Shown here one piece after another: positions 9,483 to 16,814 of a stretch of DNA of 64,000 bases; positions within the stretch are counted from its first letter, which is position 1, and each line of letters starts with the position of its first letter. The notes under the pieces were generated by a model. It was not told the DNA's origin. It did no database searches and worked only from the letters and a program-made list of their open reading frames with translations. The DNA is from Desulfovibrionaceae bacterium (lineage in GTDB: Bacteria; Desulfobacterota; Desulfovibrionia; Desulfovibrionales; Desulfovibrionaceae): contig JAHZEL010000004.1 in the NCBI GenBank assembly GCA_019421865.1, positions 1-64,000 on the forward strand, read 5' to 3'. The translations under genes and the position numbers were made by a program.

Positions 9483-9518
9483 AAAAAAATGCCGTCCTTT
9501 GCGGGACGGCATTTTTTT
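9483..9518 (+). terminator. Bidirectional terminator
   Basis: AAAAAAATGCCGTCC, a six-base loop, then the complementary GGACGGCATTTTTTT. A-run and T-run flank the stem, so it can stop transcripts from the M18 gene (plus) and the convergent exported protein gene (minus). Confidence 0.92.
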
Positions 9519-9575
9519 ATGCAGTCGTTTGAAAAAACATCGGCATCAGGAGAACTCCCCCAACGCCAGGGAAAA

Positions 9576-10295
9576 CTAGCGCTTCTCTATGGACAGATTG
9601 CGGAAGTATCCTTCCGTACCGGGGCCGACCCAGAGTCCCACGCCGCCCGTGGCGTTCACGCCCCTCTTCAGATCGTTGACCACCAGGCAGGGCTGCTCGG
9701 CGCCGTGAACGAAAAGACGAGCCTTGTCGCCGTTCACTTCAATGCGGACCTTCGTCCACTCTCCGGGAACCAGGTCGGCATAGGATTCATACTTCTCCGG
9801 CGATTCCCGGCGCAGACGATCGAAATCATATTCCGGCGGAGAAAAATACTGCGTGGAATGATTGCGGCGCACCTGATCGTCGGCCCGCCCGTTGGTGGGA
9901 CGAAGGTAAAAACCTTCACAGCTCATATCATCCCCTATCCGGAACACGGCGCCGATGAAGCCTCGGGCCGCAGGGGGCGCATCAGGGGCCACCGTTCCCG
10001 CCATTTCCACCTCTATGACGCCGTTTGTGAAATCAACGGGCAGCCAGGCGATGGACGGCTTGCCGGATCGAAATTCCTCTTCCGCCTGACGGTTCATTCG
10101 GACCTTGAGGACACGGCTTCCCTTATACTCGGCAATGGAAGCCTCCGCCCTGTGCAGGGAAAGCCCCTCCAGAGAATCCAGTGAGAGCGTCGTCACCGCT
10201 CGGGAAGAAGGCGACTCCTGCCCCGAAGGGGCGGCACAGGCCTGACCGGTCAGCATGACGGCCAGAGCGACGGACAGCAACAGAGATTTTTTCAT
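9576..10295 (-). CDS. Exported LamG/DUF1080-like (concanavalin fold) protein
   Basis: A 239-residue exported protein. The start at 10295 (MKKSLLLSVALAVML) gives a clear signal peptide with GGAG upstream; the frame extends further but without a signal. Cleavage is probably near TGQACAAPS; a lipobox is not convincing. The mature part has the strand pattern of LamG/DUF1080 glycan-binding or 3-keto-disaccharide hydrolase domains, including EWTKVRIEVNGDKARLFV and a C-terminal GVGLWVGPGTEGYFRNL. No catalytic residues can be assigned. It is probably a periplasmic or surface carbohydrate-binding protein of unknown target. Confidence 0.65.
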   Translation of the reverse strand: MKKSLLLSVALAVMLTGQACAAPSGQESPSSRAVTTLSLDSLEGLSLHRAEASIAEYKGSRVLKVRMNRQAEEEFRSGKPSIAWLPVDFTNGVIEVEMAGTVAPDAPPAARGFIGAVFRIGDDMSCEGFYLRPTNGRADDQVRRNHSTQYFSPPEYDFDRLRRESPEKYESYADLVPGEWTKVRIEVNGDKARLFVHGAEQPCLVVNDLKRGVNATGGVGLWVGPGTEGYFRNLSIEKR

Positions 10296-10618
10296 GAGAG
10301 CTCCGCAGGGTAAAAGTGAGATCATGGAAACCCATCTGTGTATGACGCATAACGGAATCGGATAAGATGTCAACAGCCGTCCCGCTCGTAGAAGGATAGG
10401 AAATGCTTTCTGCACGTGCACAGGACCGGACTCTCCCGACAGACACGAAAAAATATCCTTCTGAAAGAGCGGTTTGTGCCAGACGTTCTGCAGCCCCTAC
10501 TCTCCAGAAAAAGGAATGCATAAAAAACAGGCGCGCATGCCGACCATACGCGCCTGTTACAGGGAGGGATGTACCGGAAGGTGCCGGAGCTGGGCTCCGG
10601 CATCATGTCGTGCCGCTC
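10296..10618. other. Intergenic region between lectin-like gene and alcohol dehydrogenase
   Basis: The stretch holds the alcohol dehydrogenase terminator (10521-10557) and the upstream region of the lectin-like gene. No credible reading frame or RNA gene is visible. Confidence 0.6.
10521..10557 (-). terminator. Terminator of the Fe-alcohol dehydrogenase gene
   Basis: ACAGGCGCG / CGCGCCTGT arms (10527-10535 and 10549-10557) around a 13-base loop. Read on the minus strand the stem is followed by six T residues. Confidence 0.88.
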
Positions 10619-11818
10619 TTACAGAGCCTTTCTGTAGATGGCCGCCACGGCAGCGTCGGTCATCGTACGGGGGTTGGTCAGACCACAGGCGTCCTTCTGA
10701 GCGTTGGCGGTCATGATCGGAATGTCTTCCTCGCGCACTTCCTTGCCGTACTTCTTGCCGAGAGCGATAAGGCCTTCGGGGATATTCACGTCACGGGACA
10801 GTTCGCGGATGGCCTTGACGGCGGCTTCAGCAGACTCGTTGGCGGTGTAGCCTTCCGTGCGTTCGCCGAGCAGCTTGGCGATGCGGCCGAAACGACGGCG
10901 GGCGGCGATGAGGTTGTATTCGCAGACGTAGGGCAGCAGGATGGCGTTGCATTCGCCGTGAGGCAGGTTGTAGAAGCCGCCCAGCTGATGAGCCATGGCA
11001 TGGACGTGGCCGAGGCTGGCGTTGTTGAAGGCCATGCCGGCAAGATACTGGGCGTAGCACATGCCTTCGCGGGCTTCCTTGTCCTGACCGTTGGCCACGG
11101 CGCGGCGCAGATAACGGTTGATGAATTCAATGGCCTTTTCAGCGCAGGCGTCGGTCATGGGCGTGGCGGCGGTGGAAACATAGGCTTCCACGGCGTGGGT
11201 CAGAGCGTCCATGCCGGTGGCGGCGGTGAGCGAAGGCGGCATGCCCATCATGAGGACGGGGTCGTCGATGGCGACGCTGGGCGTGCAGCGCCAGTCAACG
11301 ATGGCCATCTTAACCTTGCGGGCCACGTCGGTGATGATGCAGAAGCGGGTCATTTCCGAAGCGGTACCGGCGGTGGTGTTCACGGCAATATAGGGCGGGA
11401 AGGGCTTGCTGGACTTATCCACGCCTTCATAGTCCTGAATCTTGCCGCCGTTGCTGACGAGGAAGCCGACGCCCTTGCCGCAGTCGTGGGAGCTGCCGCC
11501 GCCGAGAGTGATGAGGCTGTCGCAACCGTTTTCCTTATATACATTGGCAGCGTCTGTAACATTCTGGTCAGTGGGGTTCGGAACAGCACCGTCAAAGACA
11601 ACATACGACACACCGGCGCCATCAAGAATGTCGGTGATCTGCTTGAGGATACCGCATGCAACGATACCCTTGTCGGTTACTATAAGAGGATGCTTGGCCC
11701 CGAGGCTCTTCAGACGGTTGGGGATTTCCTTACTGCAGTTGGGACCAACGAGAGTCACAGTAGGAATAAAGAAGGAAGTGATCTGCCCCTGGTACATGCA
11801 TTTGACATCAGTGCTCAT
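10619..11818 (-). CDS. Iron-containing (type III) alcohol dehydrogenase
   Basis: NAD-dependent alcohol dehydrogenase interconverting ethanol or similar primary alcohols and aldehydes. The start at 11818 (MSTDVKCMYQ) has AAGGAG upstream and yields 399 residues; 28 further upstream codons are unlike the family. GGGSSHDCGKG (nucleotide loop), NTTAGTASEMTRF and the iron ligands in GHVHAMAHQLGG and NLPHGECNA are all present. Codon use is very biased, suggesting high expression, as known for Desulfovibrio alcohol dehydrogenase. Its aldehyde product would be a substrate of the tungsten AOR at 13329, a plausible metabolic link. Confidence 0.95.
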   Translation of the reverse strand: MSTDVKCMYQGQITSFFIPTVTLVGPNCSKEIPNRLKSLGAKHPLIVTDKGIVACGILKQITDILDGAGVSYVVFDGAVPNPTDQNVTDAANVYKENGCDSLITLGGGSSHDCGKGVGFLVSNGGKIQDYEGVDKSSKPFPPYIAVNTTAGTASEMTRFCIITDVARKVKMAIVDWRCTPSVAIDDPVLMMGMPPSLTAATGMDALTHAVEAYVSTAATPMTDACAEKAIEFINRYLRRAVANGQDKEAREGMCYAQYLAGMAFNNASLGHVHAMAHQLGGFYNLPHGECNAILLPYVCEYNLIAARRRFGRIAKLLGERTEGYTANESAEAAVKAIRELSRDVNIPEGLIALGKKYGKEVREEDIPIMTANAQKDACGLTNPRTMTDAAVAAIYRKAL

Positions 11819-11873
11819 AGTAACTCCTTGATAGCATTGCTTAGCGAAAGGATAAGAGACTTGTACTGTATTT

Positions 11874-11902
11874 GTCCTACGGCAGCGGAGCGAAAAAGTC
11901 AA
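11874..11902 (-). promoter_or_regulatory. Candidate promoter of the alcohol dehydrogenase gene
   Basis: On the minus strand TTGACT (11897-11902) is followed after 17 bases by TAGGAC (11874-11879). The -35 box is good, the -10 box weak, so an activator may be needed. The leader would be about 50 bases. Confidence 0.4.
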
Positions 11903-11933
11903 AGAATCTGAAAAAATAAAAAAAGAACTTTTT

Positions 11934-12048
11934 CATTTCAAAATTAGTTAAAATAAATATTCAATAATTACAAATTATTATAAAAAAATATAACATATTG
12001 TTTCCAAACTTTTTCCGTCCCATTTCAAAATTCCATTTCAAAATTATT
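11934..12048 (-). repeat. Repeated ATTTTGAAATG motif upstream of alcohol dehydrogenase
   Basis: The minus strand carries ATTTTGAAATG three times: one copy at about 11934-11945 and two in direct tandem 13 bases apart at 12021-12032 and 12034-12045. They lie 30-150 bases upstream of the candidate promoter in an AT-rich gap of about 600 bases (11819-12412) that otherwise holds no gene. Related copies occur before tunR. They could be operator half-sites. Confidence 0.45.
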
Positions 12049-12199
12049 TCTCGTTTTCTTCACTTGTTCCATTTGGGGGAGTTCGGAACATACCTCCCCT
12101 CCTCCGGTACAGTAAAAATAATAACATATTAATATTATTAATAAAATATATAATTCCAGATGGCACATTCCATTTCATAACGTAACAACACATGCTTAT

Positions 12200-12412
12200 C
12201 TCTATATTAAAGATATAAAAGAAGCGGGAAGATATCGTATGTCGACCGTCATGTTCAGCGGTCCTGCCCCGCCCTCTTCCCGGTTCTCTCTGAAAAAAAG
12301 CTCCGCAGCCCTTGAAAGGGACCATGCGCTGAGCTATAAGGGGGCAAACCGGAAACGCGCATATGGCATTCTTCCGCCATATCTGCCTTCTGAAAAACAT
12401 GGAGATAAGATC
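12200..12412 (+). promoter_or_regulatory. Possible structured leader of the GlcG-like gene
   Basis: Between the AT-rich stretch and the start codon at 12413 lie about 190 GC-richer bases with self-complementarity: CCATGCGC near 12322 can pair with GCGCAT near 12358, while ATATGGC (12361-12367) can instead pair with GCCATAT (12376-12382) just before the ribosome-binding site. I do not recognise it as a known riboswitch class. Confidence 0.3.
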
Positions 12413-12907
12413 ATGCGTCGCATACTTCTCACCTGTGCTCTTCTGGCCGCTCTGGTCGCCCCTGCTTCCGCAGCCGTTGACACCAGCAAACTGCAGCTTC
12501 CCGGCGACCTGACGCTCGAACAGGCTCAGAAAGTCGTGGACGGCGCGCTTGCCTTCGCCAAGAAGCAGGGCGTTCCCATGAACATCACCGTCATCGACGC
12601 CGGCGGCAACCTGAAAGCCTTCTGCCGCATGGACGGCGCCTTCCTCGGCAGCATCGACGTGTCCATGAAGAAGGCCAAGACCGCCCGCATGTTCAACATG
12701 TCCAGCGCCGAACTCGGCGCGGCTTCCCAGCCCGGCGGCGAACTGTACGGCATTGAAGTGACCAACAACGGCCTCGTCATCTTCGGCGGCGGCGAACTGC
12801 TCAAGGACAAGAACGGCGTCATCGTGGGCGCCATCGGCGTGAGCGGCGGCACCGTGCAGGAAGACACCAACGTCGCCAAGGCCGGCGTGGCTTCTCTGAA
12901 CAAGTAA
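12413..12907 (+). CDS. Exported GlcG/HbpS/PduO-C family (DUF336) protein
   Basis: A 164-residue secreted protein. The start at 12413 gives a signal peptide (RRILLTCALLAALVAPASA) cleaved after ASA. The mature domain has the family pattern of an alternating helix and sheet with NITVIDAGGNLKAF, the MKKAKTARMF helix and a glycine-rich C-terminal GVSGGTVQEDTNVAKAG. Members of this family bind heme or corrinoids or act as accessory subunits; the ligand here is unknown. It is alone between an AT-rich regulatory gap and a terminator. Codon bias is strong, which suggests abundance. Confidence 0.82.
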   Translation: MRRILLTCALLAALVAPASAAVDTSKLQLPGDLTLEQAQKVVDGALAFAKKQGVPMNITVIDAGGNLKAFCRMDGAFLGSIDVSMKKAKTARMFNMSSAELGAASQPGGELYGIEVTNNGLVIFGGGELLKDKNGVIVGAIGVSGGTVQEDTNVAKAGVASLNK

Positions 12908-12959
12908 TTTCCGCCGAAGCTGCGCCGGGATGTCCGGCTGCTCCGACGCTTTCCTTTCA

Positions 12960-12993
12960 GGGCGGATGCTTCCGGTATCCGCCCTTTTCTTTT
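12960..12993 (+). terminator. Terminator of the GlcG-like gene
   Basis: GGGCGGAT / ATCCGCCC stem with a nine-base loop followed by TTTTCTTTT. Confidence 0.9.
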
Positions 12994-13247
12994 ATGGGAG
13001 CGCCCTGCTCCGACAATGGATAGACATGCTCACGGCTTTGAGCCTTCGAACAGCAAAGCATCCGGGCCTATACCGGACAGCCCATTGAAAAAACGTCCTG
13101 GAAAAACGTGTTACGCTTGCCGTCAGTGTCCCGCTCTGCATCAGAAAGCCTCTCCTCGTCTTCAGCATGACGAGCTGATCGGCAGGCCGCTCGGGCAGTC
13201 ACGAAATACGACCGGAAAAGAAAAAGCGTGATTGTTTTTTCTCTTCC

Positions 13248-13277
13248 TTGACGAAAAAAAAAACGAAACCTTATGCT
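13248..13277 (+). promoter_or_regulatory. Candidate sigma-70 promoter of the AOR operon
   Basis: TTGACG (13248-13253) and TATGCT (13272-13277) are separated by 18 bases dominated by A residues. Transcription would start about 45 bases before the aor start codon. Confidence 0.5.
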
Positions 13278-13328
13278 CCACTCAAAGAGATATTCTCCGA
13301 AACCATGACTGAACCAAAGGAGCACGGC

Positions 13329-15071
13329 ATGTTTCGTTTTCTGCGTGTCAACATGGCCACCAAAAGCTGCGTATTTGAAGACATTCCCGAAGAATACGCC
13401 GGTCTCGGCGGCCGCGCACTGACCTCCACCATCGTCGCCCGCGAAGTGAACCCCATCTGCACTCCGCTCGGCCCGCACAACAAGCTGGTCTTCGCTCCCG
13501 GTCTGCTGGGAGCCACCAACAGCCCCAACTCCAACCGCATTTCCGTCGGCTGCAAGAGCCCGCTGACCGAAGGCATCAAGGAATCCAATTCCGGCGGTCA
13601 GCCCGGCGGCCATCTTGCCAAGCTCGGCATTCTGGCCATCATTGTGGAAGACATGGCCACCGAAGGCGAATGGTGGCAGCTCGAAGTGAGCAAGGACTCC
13701 GCCAGACTCGTTCCCTCCCCCGTCGCCGGCCTGAACAACTTCGACGCCGTGAACAAGCTGGTGGAACAGTACGGCAAGGAATGCAGCTACGTCACCATCG
13801 GCAGAGCCGGTGAATTCAAGCTCACCGCCGCCAGCATCGCCTTCACGGACCGCGAACTTCGTCCCCAGCGTCATGCCGGTCGCGGCGGCGTGGGCGCCGT
13901 CATGGGTTCCAAGGGCCTGAAGGCCATCATCATCAATCCCGAAGGCGGCAAGAACCATCCGCTCGTGGACGAAGAAGGCTTCAAGGCCGCTTCCAAGCGC
14001 TTTGCCAAGGCTCTCACCAGCCATCCCATCACGGGCAAGGGCCTGGCCGAATACGGCACCGCCGTTCTCGTGAACATTCTGCACGAAGCCGGCGGCCTGC
14101 CCACCCGCAACTTCACCTGCGGTCAGTTTGAACAGCATGAAGCCGTTTCCGGCGAAATGATGAACAAGCTCACCAAGGAACGCGGCGGTGAAGGCGCCGT
14201 GGCCCATGGCTGCATGAGCGGCTGCATCATCCGCTGCAGCGGCATCTTCCCCGACGAAAAGGGCAAGTTCAAGAGCAAGTGGCCCGAATACGAAACCCTG
14301 TGGTGCTTCGGCCCCCACAGCAACATCGATGACCTCGACCTCATCTGCACCTTCGACCATATGTGCGACGACTTCGGCGTGGATACCATCGACGTCGGTG
14401 TGGCCATCGGTGTGGCCATGGCCGGCGGCGGCATTCCGCTCGGCGACGGCAAGGCCGTGCTCGAAGCCATGCAGGGCATCAGCGACGGCACGCCTCTGGG
14501 CCGCGTCATCGGCTGCGGCACCGCCACCACGGGCCGTGTGTTCGGCGTGAGAAGAGTCCCCTGCGTAAAGGGCCAGAGCCTGCCCGCCTATGATCCCCGC
14601 GCGGTCAAGGGCGTGGGCGTCACCTACGCCACCACTCCCATGGGCGCCGACCATACCGCCGGCTACTCCGTCACCGCCAACATCCTGAGCTGCGGCGGCA
14701 AGATCGACCCGCTCAAGAAGGAAGGCCAGATCGAACTTTCCCGCAACCTCCAGATCGCCACGGCCTCCGTGGACAGCGTGGGTCTGTGCCTGTTCACCGC
14801 CTTCGCCATTCTGGATATCCCGGACGCTCTCGCCTCCATCGTCGACATGCTGAACGCGAAGTTCGGCTGGAAGCTCACCGGCGACGACGTGGTCACCCTC
14901 GGCCAGCGCATCATCTCCACGGAAGTCGACTTCAACCGCCGCGCCGGCATCACCGAAGCGGCCGACCATCTGCCCGACTTCTTCACGGACGAGCCCGTGC
15001 CTCCGCACAACACGACCTTCGACTTCACGCCTGAAGAACTGCAGACCACCTTCAACTGGATCAAGAAGTAA
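13329..15071 (+). CDS. aor: Tungsten-containing aldehyde:ferredoxin oxidoreductase
   Basis: Oxidises aldehydes to carboxylic acids with ferredoxin as acceptor, or the reverse, using a bis-tungstopterin and a [4Fe-4S] cluster. The ATG at 13329 has AAAGGAG six bases upstream; 580 residues. Cluster cysteines are visible at about 295, 299 and 303 (CX3CX3C) and the fourth at about 487 in GLCLF; the N-terminal GGRALTS and the central NSGGQPGG segments fit the family. The first spacing is CX3C, not the CX2C of the Pyrococcus enzyme. Very biased codon use suggests an abundant protein. It heads an operon with a ThiS-like and a ThiF-like gene, and the surrounding genes supply tungstate and the pterin. 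Confidence 0.93.
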   Translation: MFRFLRVNMATKSCVFEDIPEEYAGLGGRALTSTIVAREVNPICTPLGPHNKLVFAPGLLGATNSPNSNRISVGCKSPLTEGIKESNSGGQPGGHLAKLGILAIIVEDMATEGEWWQLEVSKDSARLVPSPVAGLNNFDAVNKLVEQYGKECSYVTIGRAGEFKLTAASIAFTDRELRPQRHAGRGGVGAVMGSKGLKAIIINPEGGKNHPLVDEEGFKAASKRFAKALTSHPITGKGLAEYGTAVLVNILHEAGGLPTRNFTCGQFEQHEAVSGEMMNKLTKERGGEGAVAHGCMSGCIIRCSGIFPDEKGKFKSKWPEYETLWCFGPHSNIDDLDLICTFDHMCDDFGVDTIDVGVAIGVAMAGGGIPLGDGKAVLEAMQGISDGTPLGRVIGCGTATTGRVFGVRRVPCVKGQSLPAYDPRAVKGVGVTYATTPMGADHTAGYSVTANILSCGGKIDPLKKEGQIELSRNLQIATASVDSVGLCLFTAFAILDIPDALASIVDMLNAKFGWKLTGDDVVTLGQRIISTEVDFNRRAGITEAADHLPDFFTDEPVPPHNTTFDFTPEELQTTFNWIKK

Positions 15072-15080
15072 ACATCTACC

Positions 15081-15107
15081 GCCCGCGCGGGTTCAGCCCG
15101 CGCGGGC
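15081..15107 (+). other. Strong intercistronic hairpin after aor
   Basis: An 11-base-pair stem made of GCCCGCGCGGG and CCCGCGCGGGC with loop TTCAG sits between the aor stop and the next start codon. No T-run follows, so it is not a classic terminator; it could protect the aor message end or reduce read-through. Confidence 0.6.
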
Positions 15108-15118
15108 CTGTTCTACCC

Positions 15119-15367
15119 ATGAGCGTACAGATAAAACTCAGTACCACCCTGCGTGACTGCGTTCCCGGATACATTCCGGAACAGGGGCTGATCGTCGAGC
15201 TTGACGATGCAGGCGAAGGTATCACCGCCGGAGAACTGGCCCGGCGCATAGGCCTGCCGCTTGAGGAAATCAAGATCGTCATGATCAACAGCCGCCAGAG
15301 CGAAACGTCAAGTCCCGTGCGCGACGGTGACCGTGTTGCATACTTCCCCGCCGTGGGAGGAGGCTAG
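15119..15367 (+). CDS. MoaD/ThiS-like ubiquitin-fold sulfur carrier
   Basis: An 82-residue beta-grasp protein ending in Gly-Gly-Gly (FPAVGGG), the tail that an E1-like enzyme adenylates and thiocarboxylates. The stop abuts the ATG of the adjacent ThiF-like gene, its likely activating enzyme. Located directly after aor, it probably donates the dithiolene sulfurs of the tungstopterin in place of a standard MoaD, but no moaE large subunit is seen here. Confidence 0.83.
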   Translation: MSVQIKLSTTLRDCVPGYIPEQGLIVELDDAGEGITAGELARRIGLPLEEIKIVMINSRQSETSSPVRDGDRVAYFPAVGGG

Positions 15368-16219
15368 ATGAAAGGTCTTCCGGAACAGGAACTCGCCCTG
15401 CTGCCTTCCCTTCTGATCAAGACGCCGGAAGGAAACTCCATCGACAGAGAAGGCATCCGCCGTCTTTCCCTGGCGGGAAAACGTTCGGAGCGCGCCGTCA
15501 TGGCGGATCTTCTGCAGCAGGACATCTGGCCGGAACGCTTCAGCCGCTGCAGGGGAAGCATGTCAGCCGCTGCTCTCGCCCGCCTGCTTTCCACGCGTGT
15601 TCTTGTCGCCGGATGCGGCGGTCTGGGAGGCCATGTTGCGGAACTTCTGGCCCGCACGGGCATAGGTTCGCTTGTGCTCTGCGATCCGGACAGATTCGAG
15701 GAAAGCAACCTCAACCGTCAGCATTTCTGCACGGAAAAAACGCTGGGGCGCTTCAAGGCCGAGGCCTGCCGGGAAGGCATTCTGGACATGGCGTCCTACA
15801 TGGATGTGACGGCCCATGTCGTCGCGCTCGATGAAAACACGCTGCCCGACCTTCTGGCCGGGACAGACGTCGTCATGGACTGCCTTGATTCTCTGGCCCG
15901 GAAAAAAATGCTGGAAATGGCCGCCATGAACGCCGGCGTGCTGTGCGTACACGGCTCCGTGGCAAGGAATGAAGGCCTGGCCCTTTCCGACCGAAGCCAC
16001 AGCCTGCCCTTCTCGCAGGTCTATCCCGACGAAGAGCGGGGAAACCGTGAAGGCGCTTCCATGAACACGCACGCCGTCACCGTAGCAGGAACCGCCTGTC
16101 TTATGGTATCACTGCTGCTGCGGCGACTGTGCCATGACAAGAACGACGACGGAAAGCTCTACCATCTTGATCTTTCCGTTCCTGAACTGGAAACGCTCTG
16201 CTTTTTCTCTCCGGACTGA
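15368..16219 (+). CDS. ThiF/MoeB/HesA-type E1-like adenylyltransferase
   Basis: Activates the C-terminal glycine of the preceding sulfur carrier. The 283-residue protein has a Rossmann loop VAGCGGLGGH near residue 80, the LNRQHF segment (ATP-binding Arg) and DCLDS (catalytic Asp). The N-terminal 75 residues are an extra helical region. The CxxC zinc pairs of classical MoeB are not present, which is seen in a subset of HesA-like enzymes. It is translationally adjacent to the carrier gene. Confidence 0.87.
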   Translation: MKGLPEQELALLPSLLIKTPEGNSIDREGIRRLSLAGKRSERAVMADLLQQDIWPERFSRCRGSMSAAALARLLSTRVLVAGCGGLGGHVAELLARTGIGSLVLCDPDRFEESNLNRQHFCTEKTLGRFKAEACREGILDMASYMDVTAHVVALDENTLPDLLAGTDVVMDCLDSLARKKMLEMAAMNAGVLCVHGSVARNEGLALSDRSHSLPFSQVYPDEERGNREGASMNTHAVTVAGTACLMVSLLLRRLCHDKNDDGKLYHLDLSVPELETLCFFSPD

Positions 16220-16254
16220 AACCGGAACACTCTTTCACCTTCAAGGAATACGGC

Positions 16255-16608
16255 ATGGCATTTATCAGCGATCAGCAGTGGAGACGCATCGAGCCGTTTC
16301 TCGCCAGGGGCAAAAAAGTAGGACGCCCCCGCAAAAGCGACCGGGAAACGCTGGAAGCCGTTCTCTATGTTCTTACCACAGGCTGCCGCTGGAGCGACCT
16401 GCCCCGCGACATGGGCAGCTATGTCACGGCATGGCGCCGCTTTACGGCATGGAAGAAGGACGGAACCTTCGACATCATCCGTTCCTGCCTGCCCGCCAGC
16501 GTGCATCTTTCCGAAAACGCCACGACGCCCCGTAAAATAAAAACCGGGAAATGCAGTCTGGCCATGAAAAAATACTCGGGCCGGAATCCGGCTCAGGCGG
16601 AATCCTGA
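16255..16608 (+). pseudogene. IS5-type transposase N-terminal fragment (DUF4096)
   Basis: The first ~80 of 117 residues match the helix-turn-helix N-terminal domain of IS5/IS427-group transposases (FISDQQWRRIEPFL, GCRWSDLPRDMG). No DDE catalytic part follows in any frame, and the last 35 residues look unrelated. There is a clear AAGGA ribosome-binding site 36 bases after the ThiF-like gene. It is either a decayed insertion sequence or a retained DNA-binding domain. Terminal repeats of an element were not found; the inverted repeat at 16759 is the only candidate. Confidence 0.6.
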
Positions 16609-16758
16609 CAGGCATCCGCCGGACGCGCTCGTACAGCGTGCTTTCCCGGCACTCAGAGCCTGACACACCGCATCCGCATCTTTTGCGGCATACGTGTTCA
16701 GCCCTTTTCCCGGCCACGAACCCGCCGCCTTCACAGTCTTTCTACAGCATCTGTCTTT

Positions 16759-16801
16759 CATGCGTTTTCTGCGCCCCTCATGCGGACGCAGAAAACGCAT
16801 G
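16759..16801. repeat. Perfect 15-bp inverted repeat
   Basis: CATGCGTTTTCTGCG (16759-16773) and its exact complement CGCAGAAAACGCATG (16787-16801) flank 13 bases. It separates the plus-strand aor operon from the converging moeA gene, so it may act as a transcription stop for both, although neither side has a T-run. Confidence 0.7.
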
Positions 16802-16814
16802 CTGTATTTTCAGG

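Larger units (their letters stand above)
12908..13328. other. Intergenic region before the AOR operon
   Basis: It contains the terminator at 12960 and the promoter at 13248. A 71-codon frame at 13016-13231 has no ribosome-binding site and no family character, so I do not call it. Confidence 0.55.

Noticed and set aside
12160..12176. TGGCAC followed by ATTT before the GlcG-like gene as a sigma-54 promoter
   Set aside because: The -12 element lacks GC; only the -24 half matches.
13016..13231. 71-codon frame before aor
   Set aside because: No ribosome-binding site and the sequence is low-complexity and basic, without family character.
13068..15008. Long open frame antisense to aor
   Set aside because: It mirrors a highly biased GC-rich gene; composition is Ala/Gly/His-rich with no family resemblance. 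The same applies to long antisense frames over the effector gene, groL and uvrB.
13329..15071. AOR as a selenoprotein because selA is present
   Set aside because: There is no in-frame TGA before the normal stop and the cysteines are encoded by TGC.
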